Assembly (NCBI RefSeq): GCF_002994445.1
Contig: NZ_MRZJ01000009.1
Location: forward strand, 20,346 to 84,345
Direction of reading: 5' to 3'
Length of the DNA stretch: 64,000 nt
DNA from: Staphylococcus simulans
GTDB taxonomy: Bacteria > Bacillota > Bacilli > Staphylococcales > Staphylococcaceae
The notes under the pieces were generated by a model, which was not told the origin of the DNA, did not search any database, and worked only from the letters and a program-made list of their open reading frames with translations. Below, one piece after another: positions 8,438 through 16,683 of this stretch. A program made the position numbers and the translations under genes. Each line of letters begins with the position of its first letter. The first letter of the stretch is position 1.

Positions 8438-9442
8438 TTATCCAATATCTCCTAGAGTTGCTACCATTACAGCTTTGATAGTGTGCATACGGTTTTCAGC
8501 TTCTTGGAATACTACTGAGTGTTTGCCTTCGAAGACTTCATCAGTTACTTCCATTTCTTTTAAGCCGAATTTTTCGTAGATTTCTTTACCGACTTTAGTG
8601 TCAGTGTTGTGGAATGATGGTAAGCAGTGTTCAAAGATAACATGCGGGTTGCCAGTTTTTTCAATCATTGCTTGGTCCACTTGGTAAGGTTTTAATAATT
8701 TAATACGTTCTTCCCAAACTTCATCAGGTTCACCCATAGATACCCAAACGTCTGTGTAAAGAACGTCTGATCCTTTAACACCTTCGTCAACGTTGTCAGT
8801 TACTAAGATTTCGCCGCCGTTTTCTTTAGCGATATCTTTACAACGGTTTAATAATTCATCAGTTGGGTTTAATTCTTTTGGACAAACTAAGTTGAATTTC
8901 ATACCCATGATCGCTGCACCTTGCATTAATGCGTTCGCAACGTTGTTGCGTCCGTCACCAACGTAAGTGAAGTTGATTTCATGGTAAGGTTTTTTCAATA
9001 CTTCTTTAGCTGTTAAGAAGTCAGCTAATACTTGAGTAGGGTGATCTTCATCAGTAAGACCGTTCCATACTGGAACACCTGATTCTTTTGCAAGTACTTC
9101 AACAGTACGTTGAGAGAATCCGCGGTATTCGATGCCGTCATACATGCCGCCTAAAACGCGTGCAGTATCTGCTGCTGTTTCTTTTTTGCCCATTTGAGAA
9201 CCAGTTGGTCCTAAGTAAGTAGTACTTGCACCTTGGTCTGCTGCTGCAACTTCAAATGCGCAACGAGTACGAGTTGAGTCTTTTTCAAAAATTAATGCAA
9301 TATTTTTTCCTTTAAGCGTTTGCTGTTCGATTCCAGCGTATTTAGCTCGTTTTAAATCTTCGGATAAGTTCAATAGGAACTCCATCTCTCTGTTTGAAAA
9401 ATCTAATAATGTTAGGAAATGTCTGTTTCTTAAGTTTTGCAT
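8438..9442 (-). CDS. argF: Ornithine carbamoyltransferase
   Basis: A 334-aa enzyme with all diagnostic motifs: carbamoyl-phosphate loop STRTR near residues 56-60, HPTQ (ornithine carbamoyl loop) and HCLP near the C terminus. It interconverts ornithine plus carbamoyl phosphate and citrulline. Pairing with arcC and the presence of cre and Crp/Fnr-type sites suggest the catabolic direction, so it may equally be called arcB. No arginine deiminase gene (arcA) lies beside it. ATG 9442 has GAGGAG 9-10 bases upstream. Confidence 0.97.
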   Translation of the reverse strand: MQNLRNRHFLTLLDFSNREMEFLLNLSEDLKRAKYAGIEQQTLKGKNIALIFEKDSTRTRCAFEVAAADQGASTTYLGPTGSQMGKKETAADTARVLGGMYDGIEYRGFSQRTVEVLAKESGVPVWNGLTDEDHPTQVLADFLTAKEVLKKPYHEINFTYVGDGRNNVANALMQGAAIMGMKFNLVCPKELNPTDELLNRCKDIAKENGGEILVTDNVDEGVKGSDVLYTDVWVSMGEPDEVWEERIKLLKPYQVDQAMIEKTGNPHVIFEHCLPSFHNTDTKVGKEIYEKFGLKEMEVTDEVFEGKHSVVFQEAENRMHTIKAVMVATLGDIG

Positions 9443-9460
9443 TCTAATACAACTCCTCTA

Positions 9461-9509
9461 TGTGATTGATTTCACATTAATTGTAAACGCTTTCCATTGG
9501 TTTCGTCAA
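9461..9509 (-). promoter_or_regulatory. argF-arcC promoter with cre and Crp/Fnr-type (ArcR-like) box
   Basis: On the minus strand TTGACG (9509-9504) and TACAAT (9485-9480) are 18 bases apart. A cre-like sequence TGTAAACGCTTTCC (9482-9495; 13 of 14 positions of the CcpA consensus) overlaps the -10 and spacer, consistent with carbon repression. The perfect palindrome TGTGATTGATTTCACA (9461-9476) is a Crp/Fnr-family site of the kind used by ArcR. It sits over the predicted start rather than upstream of the -35. Confidence 0.7.
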
Positions 9510-9617
9510 TGCAATGTTGCACAATTATTATAAATTTATCGTTAAATTTGTCAGAGAAGTTACCGTTATGCATTAGATAACTTCAAACGTGCATTTGTCG
9601 CAAATGCAAAAAGGAAA

Positions 9618-9641
9618 TTATTCATTAAATTGTATGAATAA
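9618..9641. promoter_or_regulatory. Candidate ArgR/AhrC operator
   Basis: TTATTCAT (9618-9625) and ATGAATAA (9634-9641) form an 8-bp inverted repeat. The right part, TATGAATAAATAT, matches the left portion of the ARG box consensus (TNTGAATWWWWATTCA). It lies upstream of both divergent genes (argF and the lipoprotein). Confidence 0.4.
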
Positions 9642-9916
9642 ATATCCCACTTTTATATGTATTTCCTAATAGAAAGGTCTTAATCCTAATTTCTACGAAA
9701 ATTACAAATTTACACAGTCATATTCACACAAATCTTGCATGATACATGGGTTATAGCATTTAAATCATGTTAAATTAATTATTTCTTAACAAAAACTCAA
9801 AAATAGATTGCTTTGTGTTAAAAGTATTATAAAATGTTGTTATACAGATAATTTGATGTCGAATACATTAGCTATCTAAGGATTTTTACAACTAAATACA
9901 GAGCGGAGAGAGACAG

Positions 9917-10951
9917 ATGAAGAGACTTTGGTTTTTAATGGTAAGTGTATTATTTTTATTAGCAGCCTGCAGCGGCGCAAAGTCTGAAGAAAAGACTGAA
10001 ACAACAGAAAGCAGAGGAAAGGCAACAGAACAAATGAAAACTTTCCGAGTGGGGCAAATCGTAGACGCCGACGGTGTCGATGTACGTGTCGTTAAAGCAG
10101 AGTACATCAATGATTATGATGAATACAGTGCACCTGAAAACGGAAAAGCATTAAAAGTAACTTTGAAATTTAAAAATAACAACAGCGATCAAGTACTTGT
10201 AGATTCAAGCGCATTTACAATGAACGTCAGAGGAGAAACTTATCCTGATTGGTATGGCGGCGACGGTACAGACGGTATGTTCTCACATCAATTAAATCAA
10301 GGTAAAACAGCTACAGGTACATTAGTATTTGATGTGCCGGACGCAAAAGTCTATACCTTAGAGATGGATACGTACTTCAAAGACAGCAATGTAAAAGCAA
10401 AATGGAATTTGCATCAAGCACTTATCAGAGAAGGCAAATCACATGACAGTGAGACAGAAGAAGCATCAGAAGAAAAATCTTCTAAAACAAAAGATGATTC
10501 TGAAGATTATCCTTATACAGCAGAAGAATACAATGCATTAGTAGATGAGTATAATGCACTGACAGATGGAGAAAAAATGAATCATGTGACACGTGGGGTA
10601 ACCAATAAAGAATACAATGATTTAGCAGCACGTGTTGAGAAACTCTATGAAGCATTAGGTGAAGAGTGGGAAAAAGAATACCAAAAGCAATTGGATCGCG
10701 AAGAAGCTGAATGGCAAAAAGAACAAGACCGTCTCGATAAGGAATTCGATGCGGAAATGAAACGCCAAGATGAGGCTTATCAACGTGAAGAAGCTGCACG
10801 TCAAAAACAAGAAGAAGCCGATCAACGTGCTTATGAAGCTGAAATGAAACGTCAAGATGAACAAGCCGCAAGAGAAGAAGAAGCAATGAGAAGACAAGAA
10901 GCTGAACTTCAAAAACAAGAAGAAGCAGAAGCTGAGTCAGAAGAATATTAG
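9917..10951 (+). CDS. DUF4352-type lipoprotein with long charged coiled-coil tail
   Basis: A 344-aa protein with a lipoprotein signal (lipobox LLAAC, Cys about residue 19). A DUF4352 (immunoglobulin-like) domain spans about residues 40-165, with LKVTLKFKNNN and the GTLVFDVP strand typical of the family. After a Ser/Glu linker, the last 150 residues are a Glu/Gln/Arg-rich helix with quasi-repeats such as EMKRQDE and EEAARQKQEE, predicted to be a long coiled coil. It is anchored to the outer face of the membrane; function unknown. GCGGAGAGA precedes the ATG. Confidence 0.8.
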   Translation: MKRLWFLMVSVLFLLAACSGAKSEEKTETTESRGKATEQMKTFRVGQIVDADGVDVRVVKAEYINDYDEYSAPENGKALKVTLKFKNNNSDQVLVDSSAFTMNVRGETYPDWYGGDGTDGMFSHQLNQGKTATGTLVFDVPDAKVYTLEMDTYFKDSNVKAKWNLHQALIREGKSHDSETEEASEEKSSKTKDDSEDYPYTAEEYNALVDEYNALTDGEKMNHVTRGVTNKEYNDLAARVEKLYEALGEEWEKEYQKQLDREEAEWQKEQDRLDKEFDAEMKRQDEAYQREEAARQKQEEADQRAYEAEMKRQDEQAAREEEAMRRQEAELQKQEEAEAESEEY

Positions 10952-11039
10952 GATTAAACTGTGGCTGCTTAATCACACATCACATAGAAAAGTGAAAATT
11001 TTAATATAGTCAAAAGTTTAAGGACTTGGACGGCACTTT

Positions 11040-11086
11040 GAATAGCAACTTGGATTACTTGCTTTCAGGGTGCTATTCTTTTTTAT
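11040..11086 (+). terminator. Rho-independent terminator
   Basis: GAATAGCA (11040-11047) pairs with TGCTATTC (11071-11078), then six Ts. It is about 90 bases after the DUF4352 lipoprotein gene. Confidence 0.85.
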
Positions 11087-11353
11087 ACTTTGAATCTCAT
11101 GAAAACCGTGGGCTTTTTGTTTCTTGTTCTTTTAGAGAGATACCCATTCTTATAAAATAGAACATGTGTTCTGTATATATTTATCAATCCCAACAGTGTC
11201 ATACATTTAAAATAACTTGAAAATAGCAAGGGTAAAATTACAAATTTTAATTTTCGGGAAAATATTGAGTAATTTCAAGTCTGAAAAGGTTGATATGACA
11301 GTGTTCTTTCTAAAATTGACAAAATTAAAAAAATTTTAGTGGGTCAAGACGCT

Positions 11354-11382
11354 TTGAAATTTGAAACAAATGTTCGTATAAT
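11354..11382 (+). promoter_or_regulatory. Promoter of the toxin-like small mRNA
   Basis: TTGAAA (11354-11359), a 17-base spacer and a consensus TATAAT (11377-11382). Confidence 0.75.
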
Positions 11383-11388
11383 TAATAC

Positions 11389-11640
11389 ATACTTACTAGT
11401 CACTCTTTTCAGCTATGAAAGGAGGTGTTAGTATCATAGAAATAATCATTAAATTAAATTTAAATGAAGTTATTTCAATAATAGCAGCAGTTTCGCCAAT
11501 GTTAGCAGAATGGCAAAAAAACAGAGCAGAATAGGCTGATAGTTGATACCTAATCTACTCTTTTCTTATGGTTTACAGATTTATTACTGCTGAAATATAA
11601 CTAGTAAGTTAAGTCCACATTGCCGTGTGGACTTTTTTGT
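11389..11640 (+). ncRNA. Type I toxin-like small mRNA with 5'-3' pairing
   Basis: A transcript of about 250 nt runs from the promoter at 11354-11382 to a strong terminator AGTCCACA/TGTGGACT (11612-11633) plus T-run. The 5' leader sequence ACTTACTAGT (11391-11400) is perfectly complementary to ACTAGTAAGT (11600-11609) just before the terminator. This is the end-to-end fold-back seen in type I toxin mRNAs. A strong AAAGGAGGTG lies inside, followed by a short ORF. An antisense RNA was looked for, but no convincing minus-strand promoter was found. Confidence 0.55.
11415..11534 (+). CDS. Short hydrophobic peptide, possible type I toxin
   Basis: The ORF is open from ATG 11415 (39 aa). However, the only ribosome site, AAAGGAGGTG, is inside it at 11418-11427, so initiation would fall on ATC 11433 or ATA 11436, giving about 33 residues. 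The peptide has an Ile/Leu-rich N terminus, a hydrophobic centre (EVISIIAAVSPMLAEW) and a charged tail (QKNRAE). The W-x3-R tail is reminiscent of Fst-like toxins, but similarity is weak. Non-canonical initiation would suit a poorly translated toxin. Treat as tentative. Confidence 0.4.
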   Translation: MKGGVSIIEIIIKLNLNEVISIIAAVSPMLAEWQKNRAE

Positions 11641-11650
11641 ATGAAAAACA

Positions 11651-11675
11651 TGTTGCATTTGTGCAACATCTAAAC
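11651..11675 (-). terminator. Hairpin downstream of toxin-like RNA
   Basis: TGTTGCA-tttg-TGCAACA (11651-11668). On the minus strand it is followed by TGTTTTTC, so it could end a leftward transcript. Confidence 0.4.
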
Positions 11676-11721
11676 TCATTGTAACTGATTTTGTATATAT
11701 ATTAAACAAAAATCAAGAAAC

Positions 11722-11745
11722 GATGCAAGTTTAGATGCAAGTTTA
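11722..11745. repeat. Tandem 12-bp direct repeat
   Basis: GATGCAAGTTTA occurs twice back to back (11722-11733 and 11734-11745) with no mismatch, in the gap between the toxin-like RNA and the DMT permease gene. Confidence 0.7.
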
Positions 11746-11970
11746 ATGGTTCTATTGTTATAGCCCTATTGATAAATTCAATTTTTTGAATTACTTTAAA
11801 CATGCTGATTTTTGCTTTTTAGAGTGTTGAACAAGATAATGAAAATCATTTGGAGATTGCCTGTTTACTCTTTGTATTCTTGCTTCAATAATCTTTTGAG
11901 ATAATTAGCATTTATGAAGATCTCAGGGTTTGCTATACTAATCTAACTAAGACTAGAAAGAAGGTAGCTT

Positions 11971-12897
11971 ATGCTGTTTTTATTCTTATTAGGTTTGGCA
12001 GCTGGTATGGTTGTACCGGTTCAAACATCTATTAATACAAAGCTGATACGATTTACACATTCGTCCTTTTATTCATCAGCGATTTCATTTTCAGTAGGGG
12101 CTATTTTCTTACTGTTGGTTAATTTAATAGTGACACCGAGTCACTTTACGCCGAGCTTTTTTGCCAATCAATCTTTGAATTACACATGGTTTGTAGGCGG
12201 ATTGTTAGGTGTTATATTTTTAACAGGTAATTTATTGTTATTTCCGCGTTTAGGTGCATCGTTGACAGTGATTATTACCATTGCCGGTCAAATTATTATG
12301 GGGGGTGTTATAGATACTTTCGGGTGGTTTAATGCGGATGTTCAGCCATTTACATTTTTAAAATTCGTCGGTGTCTTACTGTTATTTATCGGCATTATTG
12401 TGATGAATTATGTGCGTAATAAACAAAAAGCTGAGACATCAGCAATGGTATTGCCGTGGCTGGTTATCGGCTTTATGTTCGGATTTGCGCCTCCGATTCA
12501 AACAGCGATTAATAGTCAGTTAGGTCAGCAAGTAAATAGTTCACTGTTTGCTTCGCTTATCTCATTTTGTATTGGTGCGATTGCACTGATAATCATTACA
12601 GCGATAGTGAATCGTTCATTTAAACTTTCAAAATTCGAACCGAATATCGGTAAAATCAAGCCGATTTATTTTATCGGCGGTATATTAGGTGTGGTATTTG
12701 TTACAGCTAATATTATTTTAATGCCGCATCTTGGCGCAGCACTGACAACGATTGTCGGAATGCTTGGTCAAATGTTAATGGGTGTGATTATTGACCACTT
12801 CGGTATATTAGGTGCTAAACAAAATAGAATCAATGCTCGTAAAATTACAGGCATTATTTGTATTTTTATCGGTATCATTTTACTGCGTTTCTTTTAA
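11971..12897 (+). CDS. DMT-type permease, duplicated DUF606 (YdcZ) domains
   Basis: A 308-aa protein with about ten membrane spans arranged as two homologous halves. Each half begins with a GxxxPxQTxINxxL segment (PVQTSINTKL near residue 13, PIQTAINSQL near 177) and ends with GGLLGVIFLTGNLLLFPRLGA or its counterpart GGILGVVFVTANIILMPHLGA. Small drug/metabolite transporter superfamily; substrate unknown. A TATACT -10 lies about 35 bases upstream, and AGAAGG precedes the ATG. Confidence 0.85.
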   Translation: MLFLFLLGLAAGMVVPVQTSINTKLIRFTHSSFYSSAISFSVGAIFLLLVNLIVTPSHFTPSFFANQSLNYTWFVGGLLGVIFLTGNLLLFPRLGASLTVIITIAGQIIMGGVIDTFGWFNADVQPFTFLKFVGVLLLFIGIIVMNYVRNKQKAETSAMVLPWLVIGFMFGFAPPIQTAINSQLGQQVNSSLFASLISFCIGAIALIIITAIVNRSFKLSKFEPNIGKIKPIYFIGGILGVVFVTANIILMPHLGAALTTIVGMLGQMLMGVIIDHFGILGAKQNRINARKITGIICIFIGIILLRFF

Positions 12898-12924
12898 GAC
12901 AGTTGAATACTTAGACATAAATAT

Positions 12925-12958
12925 AGCCCGAGAAATAACGACTTCCCGGGCTTAAGTA
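12925..12958. terminator. Convergent terminator
   Basis: AGCCCG (12925-12930) pairs with CGGGCT (12947-12952), between the DMT permease gene and the end of yidC. Confidence 0.65.
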
Positions 12959-12962
12959 TTGC

Positions 12963-13826
12963 TTATTTTTTCTTTTTCTTCTTAGCAACGACTTTTGTAT
13001 TTTTAGGCTTTTTATCTTTGCCCTCTTTTTTAGCTTGTTCGCGTTTAATACGTGCCACTTCTTCATCTGCGACTTTACTATAATGTCTATTCGCAAAGAA
13101 CATTTGAATAATCATAAAGATGGCACTGACTGACCAATATAGGCCAAGTGCTGATGCTGATGTTAGTGAGATGTATACGATGAAGATAGGTGAAATGATC
13201 ATCATCATATAACCCATTTGGCGTTGTTCTTTCGGCATATTTTCTAAACTTACTAGTGATTGCAAGAAGTAAAGTACACCGGCAATAATCGTAATCCAAA
13301 TATCTGGTTCAGTCAGTTTGAACCATAAGAAGTTCGGATGATCTAAAATGCCGCCTTGAGATGGCCATTTTAATGCGACATATAAACCGAATAGTACAGG
13401 CATTTGAATTAAGATTGGAAGACAGCCTAACATGTTTTTCATCGGATTGATGTCATATTTTTTATAGACTTTCATCATTTCTTGCTGTGCTTCCATTTTT
13501 TCTTCTTGTGTACGCGCACGTTTAACTTTTTCTTGTGCTTCTTTCATATCTGGTTTTGCAAATTCCATCACTTTACGCATGATTTGACCGTTCTTAGTTT
13601 GGCTTAACATAAACGGAAGCATTACCAAACGAATCACTAAGACAATGACAATAATTGCAAGTCCATAGTTGTTGTTAAGGTTATGGCCTAACCAATGCAG
13701 CAATTGATCCATTGGTTTTGCGAACGTGTTAAAGAAGAAGCCGTCACGGTTGGAACTCTTCGAATAATCACAACCCGCAAGCAGTACCGTCGTGAGTGCA
13801 AGCAACAGTATGTATTTGATTTTCAT
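12963..13826 (-). CDS. yidC: YidC/Oxa1 membrane protein insertase (lipoprotein type)
   Basis: A 287-aa protein with lipobox LLAGC at the N terminus and five spans including [26 protein letters not shown]. The cytoplasmic [34 protein letters not shown] hairpin and [15 protein letters not shown] are typical of SpoIIIJ/YidC of Gram-positives. The basic C-terminal tail (KKKK) contacts ribosomes. It inserts membrane proteins alone or with SecYEG. It is monocistronic here; staphylococci may have a single copy. Confidence 0.95.
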   Translation of the reverse strand: MKIKYILLLALTTVLLAGCDYSKSSNRDGFFFNTFAKPMDQLLHWLGHNLNNNYGLAIIVIVLVIRLVMLPFMLSQTKNGQIMRKVMEFAKPDMKEAQEKVKRARTQEEKMEAQQEMMKVYKKYDINPMKNMLGCLPILIQMPVLFGLYVALKWPSQGGILDHPNFLWFKLTEPDIWITIIAGVLYFLQSLVSLENMPKEQRQMGYMMMIISPIFIVYISLTSASALGLYWSVSAIFMIIQMFFANRHYSKVADEEVARIKREQAKKEGKDKKPKNTKVVAKKKKKK

Positions 13827-13888
13827 ATTTCTCTGCCTTTCTCTCTTTTATTGAAAAATAATCAGGACTTATTCCTTAGAATCTCATT

Positions 13889-13915
13889 GAAAAAGCAACC
13901 TCGCTTTAAGGTTGC
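13889..13915 (-). terminator. Terminator of the 14004-14594 gene
   Basis: GCAACCT (13895-13901) pairs with AGGTTGC (13909-13915). On the minus strand five Ts follow. Confidence 0.8.
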
Positions 13916-14003
13916 ATCTCGCATTTTCACTATATCATGTACACTTACAAGTAATAATCCTAACATAGAAAGTGATGCGATTAAAGAGAAGAAAGACGGC
14001 AGT

Positions 14004-14594
14004 TTATTGCTTGCTGGCTTTCGCTTGTTTTTCACTTTTTTCTTTTTCAGCTTCAGCGACTGTGGCACTCCAAATAATAAGATTTCCAATAAGTGTTAAG
14101 ACAAAAGCACCGATGATTAAAGGCATATTAAATGGAATATGCAGCGGCATAATTATCAACAATAAGTAGTAAATCAATCCTCCGATAATGACTTGCCCAA
14201 GCAAATTAAAGATACGGCCAAGCATAGTAGGTGCGTACATAATCATGATTGATGGAATGTTGAAAACACTGTAAACCGCATAACAAATCAATGTCATTTC
14301 GCCTATTGCCAGGGTAGAAGTGTCAATAATTTTTAAAAATGGAATAACGGTAAGCATATGTATAAACGCAATAAAAAAGTAAATGAATGCTAATGTTTCT
14401 ATTGTCGATTCTATGAGATTTTTCAATAGGTTAGTAATCGGGTTTAAATCAGTTGAACGATTCATTTCATAGATATAATCAATTGAAAAATTGAGCAGAA
14501 ATGATATAACGAGAATGATGATAAAAGCAGCCGGTACTTGTCCGGTGAATAATTGACCTAGAAATTGGATGCCTGTTTGCCATGCCTCATTCAT
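14004..14594 (-). CDS. Membrane protein of unknown function
   Basis: A 196-aa protein with five to six hydrophobic spans and a charged cytoplasmic tail (AEAEKEKSEKQAKASKQ). ATG 14594 is preceded by AGGAGG at a good distance; a longer in-frame start upstream lacks this. No family is recognised. It stands alone between two terminators. Confidence 0.7.
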   Translation of the reverse strand: MNEAWQTGIQFLGQLFTGQVPAAFIIILVISFLLNFSIDYIYEMNRSTDLNPITNLLKNLIESTIETLAFIYFFIAFIHMLTVIPFLKIIDTSTLAIGEMTLICYAVYSVFNIPSIMIMYAPTMLGRIFNLLGQVIIGGLIYYLLLIIMPLHIPFNMPLIIGAFVLTLIGNLIIWSATVAEAEKEKSEKQAKASKQ

Positions 14595-14781
14595 CTTAAT
14601 ATGACCTCCTGTTTCTTTGTATGTTATCAGCATATATGTAAGTTTAAACCTAAATCAATTGTTATTTTATTCAGTTTATCTATATAGGTATTAATCAGTT
14701 GTTTGAAAATTTATAAGAAGTTAAATCTAGACAAGTCAAAGCTTTATATTTTAAAGGTACATTGAAATTGGAGGTGGAGTT

Positions 14782-15555
14782 ATGAAATCAATACTTTTAA
14801 AATCAAGCTGCGCCATCGGCGCAATGTTCATGTTGCTGCCAGGTGGTCAAAGTCACGCACAAGTCGATCAATATGAAGTGAAGGTGTATGCAAAAGCAGA
14901 CAAAATTGTGAAAGATAATCGTCATATTCAACACGACATTTTAGAACAGTTAGGTTCAGAAGATAAGGATGAAGACTTCTCTGTACAATACATAGATGAC
15001 GCAAAGCGTACAAACTATGGCCAAAACATCACTTATCGTGTCAGAAAATCTGAAGAAGATGCAGAGACTAAACTACAGTATAAGAAACGTTATCCCATCA
15101 TGAATGGCGATGTAGAAAGTGCAGTATCTAAAGCAAAGCAAGACGGCTTTCAAACAGATGAATATGAAGTAGAGTATGGAGAAGGCAAGCAAACATTAAG
15201 TGCTTCTAACGAATCAAAAGTCAGCTTAGGCAGTCAATTGCCGGATGCTTCAAAAAGTTTAGAAGTGTTGCAAGCGAATGCCAAAGCACCGTTTAAATCG
15301 TTGCTTCAATTTTCAAATCCGTCACTTATCGGTCCTGTTCATTTTGAACGCCATAAAGGAAATATAGATGGCAATGAAGTGAAGATTGAAAACTGGGATA
15401 TCGGTTCAAATAATGTCGTTGAAATCTCTTCTAAAGTATCAAGTGAATCAGAGGCTAAAAGCGTACAGCAATCTATCATTCATAAATTAGATGCAATGGG
15501 TATTCACGAAACTAATGATCAATTAAAAACAGATATGATCTTTTCAAATTATTAA
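14782..15555 (+). CDS. Exported protein with CYTH-like domain
   Basis: A 257-aa protein with a Sec signal peptide (cleavage likely after SHA, residue 26) and no lipobox or anchor, so it is secreted or wall-retained. The mature part starts with QYEVKVYAK and contains FSVQYIDD, ITYRVRK and KLQYKKRYPI. These resemble the ExK strand, YxD element and R/K-rich strands of CYTH/triphosphate tunnel proteins, though here outside the cell. The match is by eye and catalytic competence is unclear. GGAGGTGG precedes the ATG. Confidence 0.6.
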   Translation: MKSILLKSSCAIGAMFMLLPGGQSHAQVDQYEVKVYAKADKIVKDNRHIQHDILEQLGSEDKDEDFSVQYIDDAKRTNYGQNITYRVRKSEEDAETKLQYKKRYPIMNGDVESAVSKAKQDGFQTDEYEVEYGEGKQTLSASNESKVSLGSQLPDASKSLEVLQANAKAPFKSLLQFSNPSLIGPVHFERHKGNIDGNEVKIENWDIGSNNVVEISSKVSSESEAKSVQQSIIHKLDAMGIHETNDQLKTDMIFSNY

Positions 15556-15606
15556 AGGTTACCGCTAAACAGCATAACAAAGGCATTAGATGTATAGCGG
15601 TAAGGC

Positions 15607-15646
15607 TTCCCGGTCAGTGACGTAAGACTGACGGGAGGTCATTTTT
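15607..15646. terminator. Convergent bidirectional terminator
   Basis: CCC-GTCAGT (15609-15618) pairs with ACTGAC-GGG (15627-15635), followed by six Ts on the plus strand. It separates the CYTH-like gene from the LysR gene. Confidence 0.75.
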
Positions 15647-16518
15647 TATTTTAGTTGATATAACAATGAAATGAAGTTTTGAATGATAGGAGTAATGACA
15701 CGGTCAGATTTATAAGCGATTGAAATATGACGTTCTGCCGGTGCATCCGGAATTGCTTTGCTGATGATATTAGGGTGTGTCACAGCACTGGCACTTAACA
15801 AACTGATGAAGTGTGAATCTCGAATTGTCTCGATAATACTGCTCATGCTGTTCGACTGCATGACGGGATGCAGCTGGATGAGATTCGTATGTTTCCATTC
15901 ATCAATCTTTTCTTTAGTAGAACCGCTGCTATGAATAATCAGCGGATAGGCTTGAATATCTGAAACAGTGATTTCAGCTTTGTCAGCTAATGGGTGCTGC
16001 TGGTCCATGACTAACATTAACGGATCTGAAAGCAGTCGTTTGATTTCAATATCATGGTCTTCAAGTCCGCTTTCAGAAATCACCGCAATTTCTACATCTC
16101 TATGTTTTACTTTTTGTATGGTATTCGGTGCCGTATCGACTTCTAGTTGAATATCGATATCCGGATAACGTTCCATAAATGCTTTTAAAGTTTTAGGCAA
16201 AATCCCATAAATCGGTGCGTGACTAGCGCCGATTCTAAGTGTTCCTCTCTTGGAAGTATTATAGTCTCCCAATATATTTTCAGTTTCCTCAACTAACGCT
16301 AAAATTTTAATGCTGTTTTGATACAGTATTTGACCCGCTTGCGTTAATGTAATCAACTTTCCCTTTTTATGATAGAGCGGCACATGGTGTGCGGCACTTA
16401 AATTCTTTAAATGAAACGTCACAGTGGGCTGGGTGATATTCAGCTTCTCTGCGACCACATTCACATTTTGAACTTCAACGAACTGTTTAAATATCATCAT
16501 TTGCTTAATATTCATCAT
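15646..16518 (-). CDS. LysR-type transcriptional regulator
   Basis: A 290-aa protein with an N-terminal winged helix-turn-helix (VVAEKLNITQPTVTFHLKNL, residues about 20-39) and a periplasmic-binding-type effector domain from about residue 90 (LRIGASHAPIYGILP). It is divergent from the ABC importer that starts 165 bases away, so it probably controls that operon in response to the imported ligand. GAGGAG precedes the start. Confidence 0.9.
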   Translation of the reverse strand: MMNIKQMMIFKQFVEVQNVNVVAEKLNITQPTVTFHLKNLSAAHHVPLYHKKGKLITLTQAGQILYQNSIKILALVEETENILGDYNTSKRGTLRIGASHAPIYGILPKTLKAFMERYPDIDIQLEVDTAPNTIQKVKHRDVEIAVISESGLEDHDIEIKRLLSDPLMLVMDQQHPLADKAEITVSDIQAYPLIIHSSGSTKEKIDEWKHTNLIQLHPVMQSNSMSSIIETIRDSHFISLLSASAVTHPNIISKAIPDAPAERHISIAYKSDRVITPIIQNFISLLYQLK

Positions 16519-16683
16519 TAGTCTCCTCTATCTATGTAGTGACATCACAATATATAAAAAGACATAGAGAAACTCTATATCAATATACATACTACATTGA
16601 AAATATTGATAGTTTGTTAATGCTGTATTTAATATGCATTAATATCTGTTGTTTATAGTTGGCATTGAAGAGAGGTGAAAGCA

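Larger units (their letters stand above)
10952..11388. other. Intergenic region between lipoprotein and toxin-like RNA
   Basis: No gene is supported. It holds the terminator at 11040-11084 and AT-rich sequence; the toxin-like promoter lies at its right end. Confidence 0.5.

Noticed and set aside
10482..10976. Leu-rich minus-strand ORF inside the lipoprotein gene
   Set aside because: It is the antisense of the Glu/Gln/Lys coiled coil; no ribosome site.
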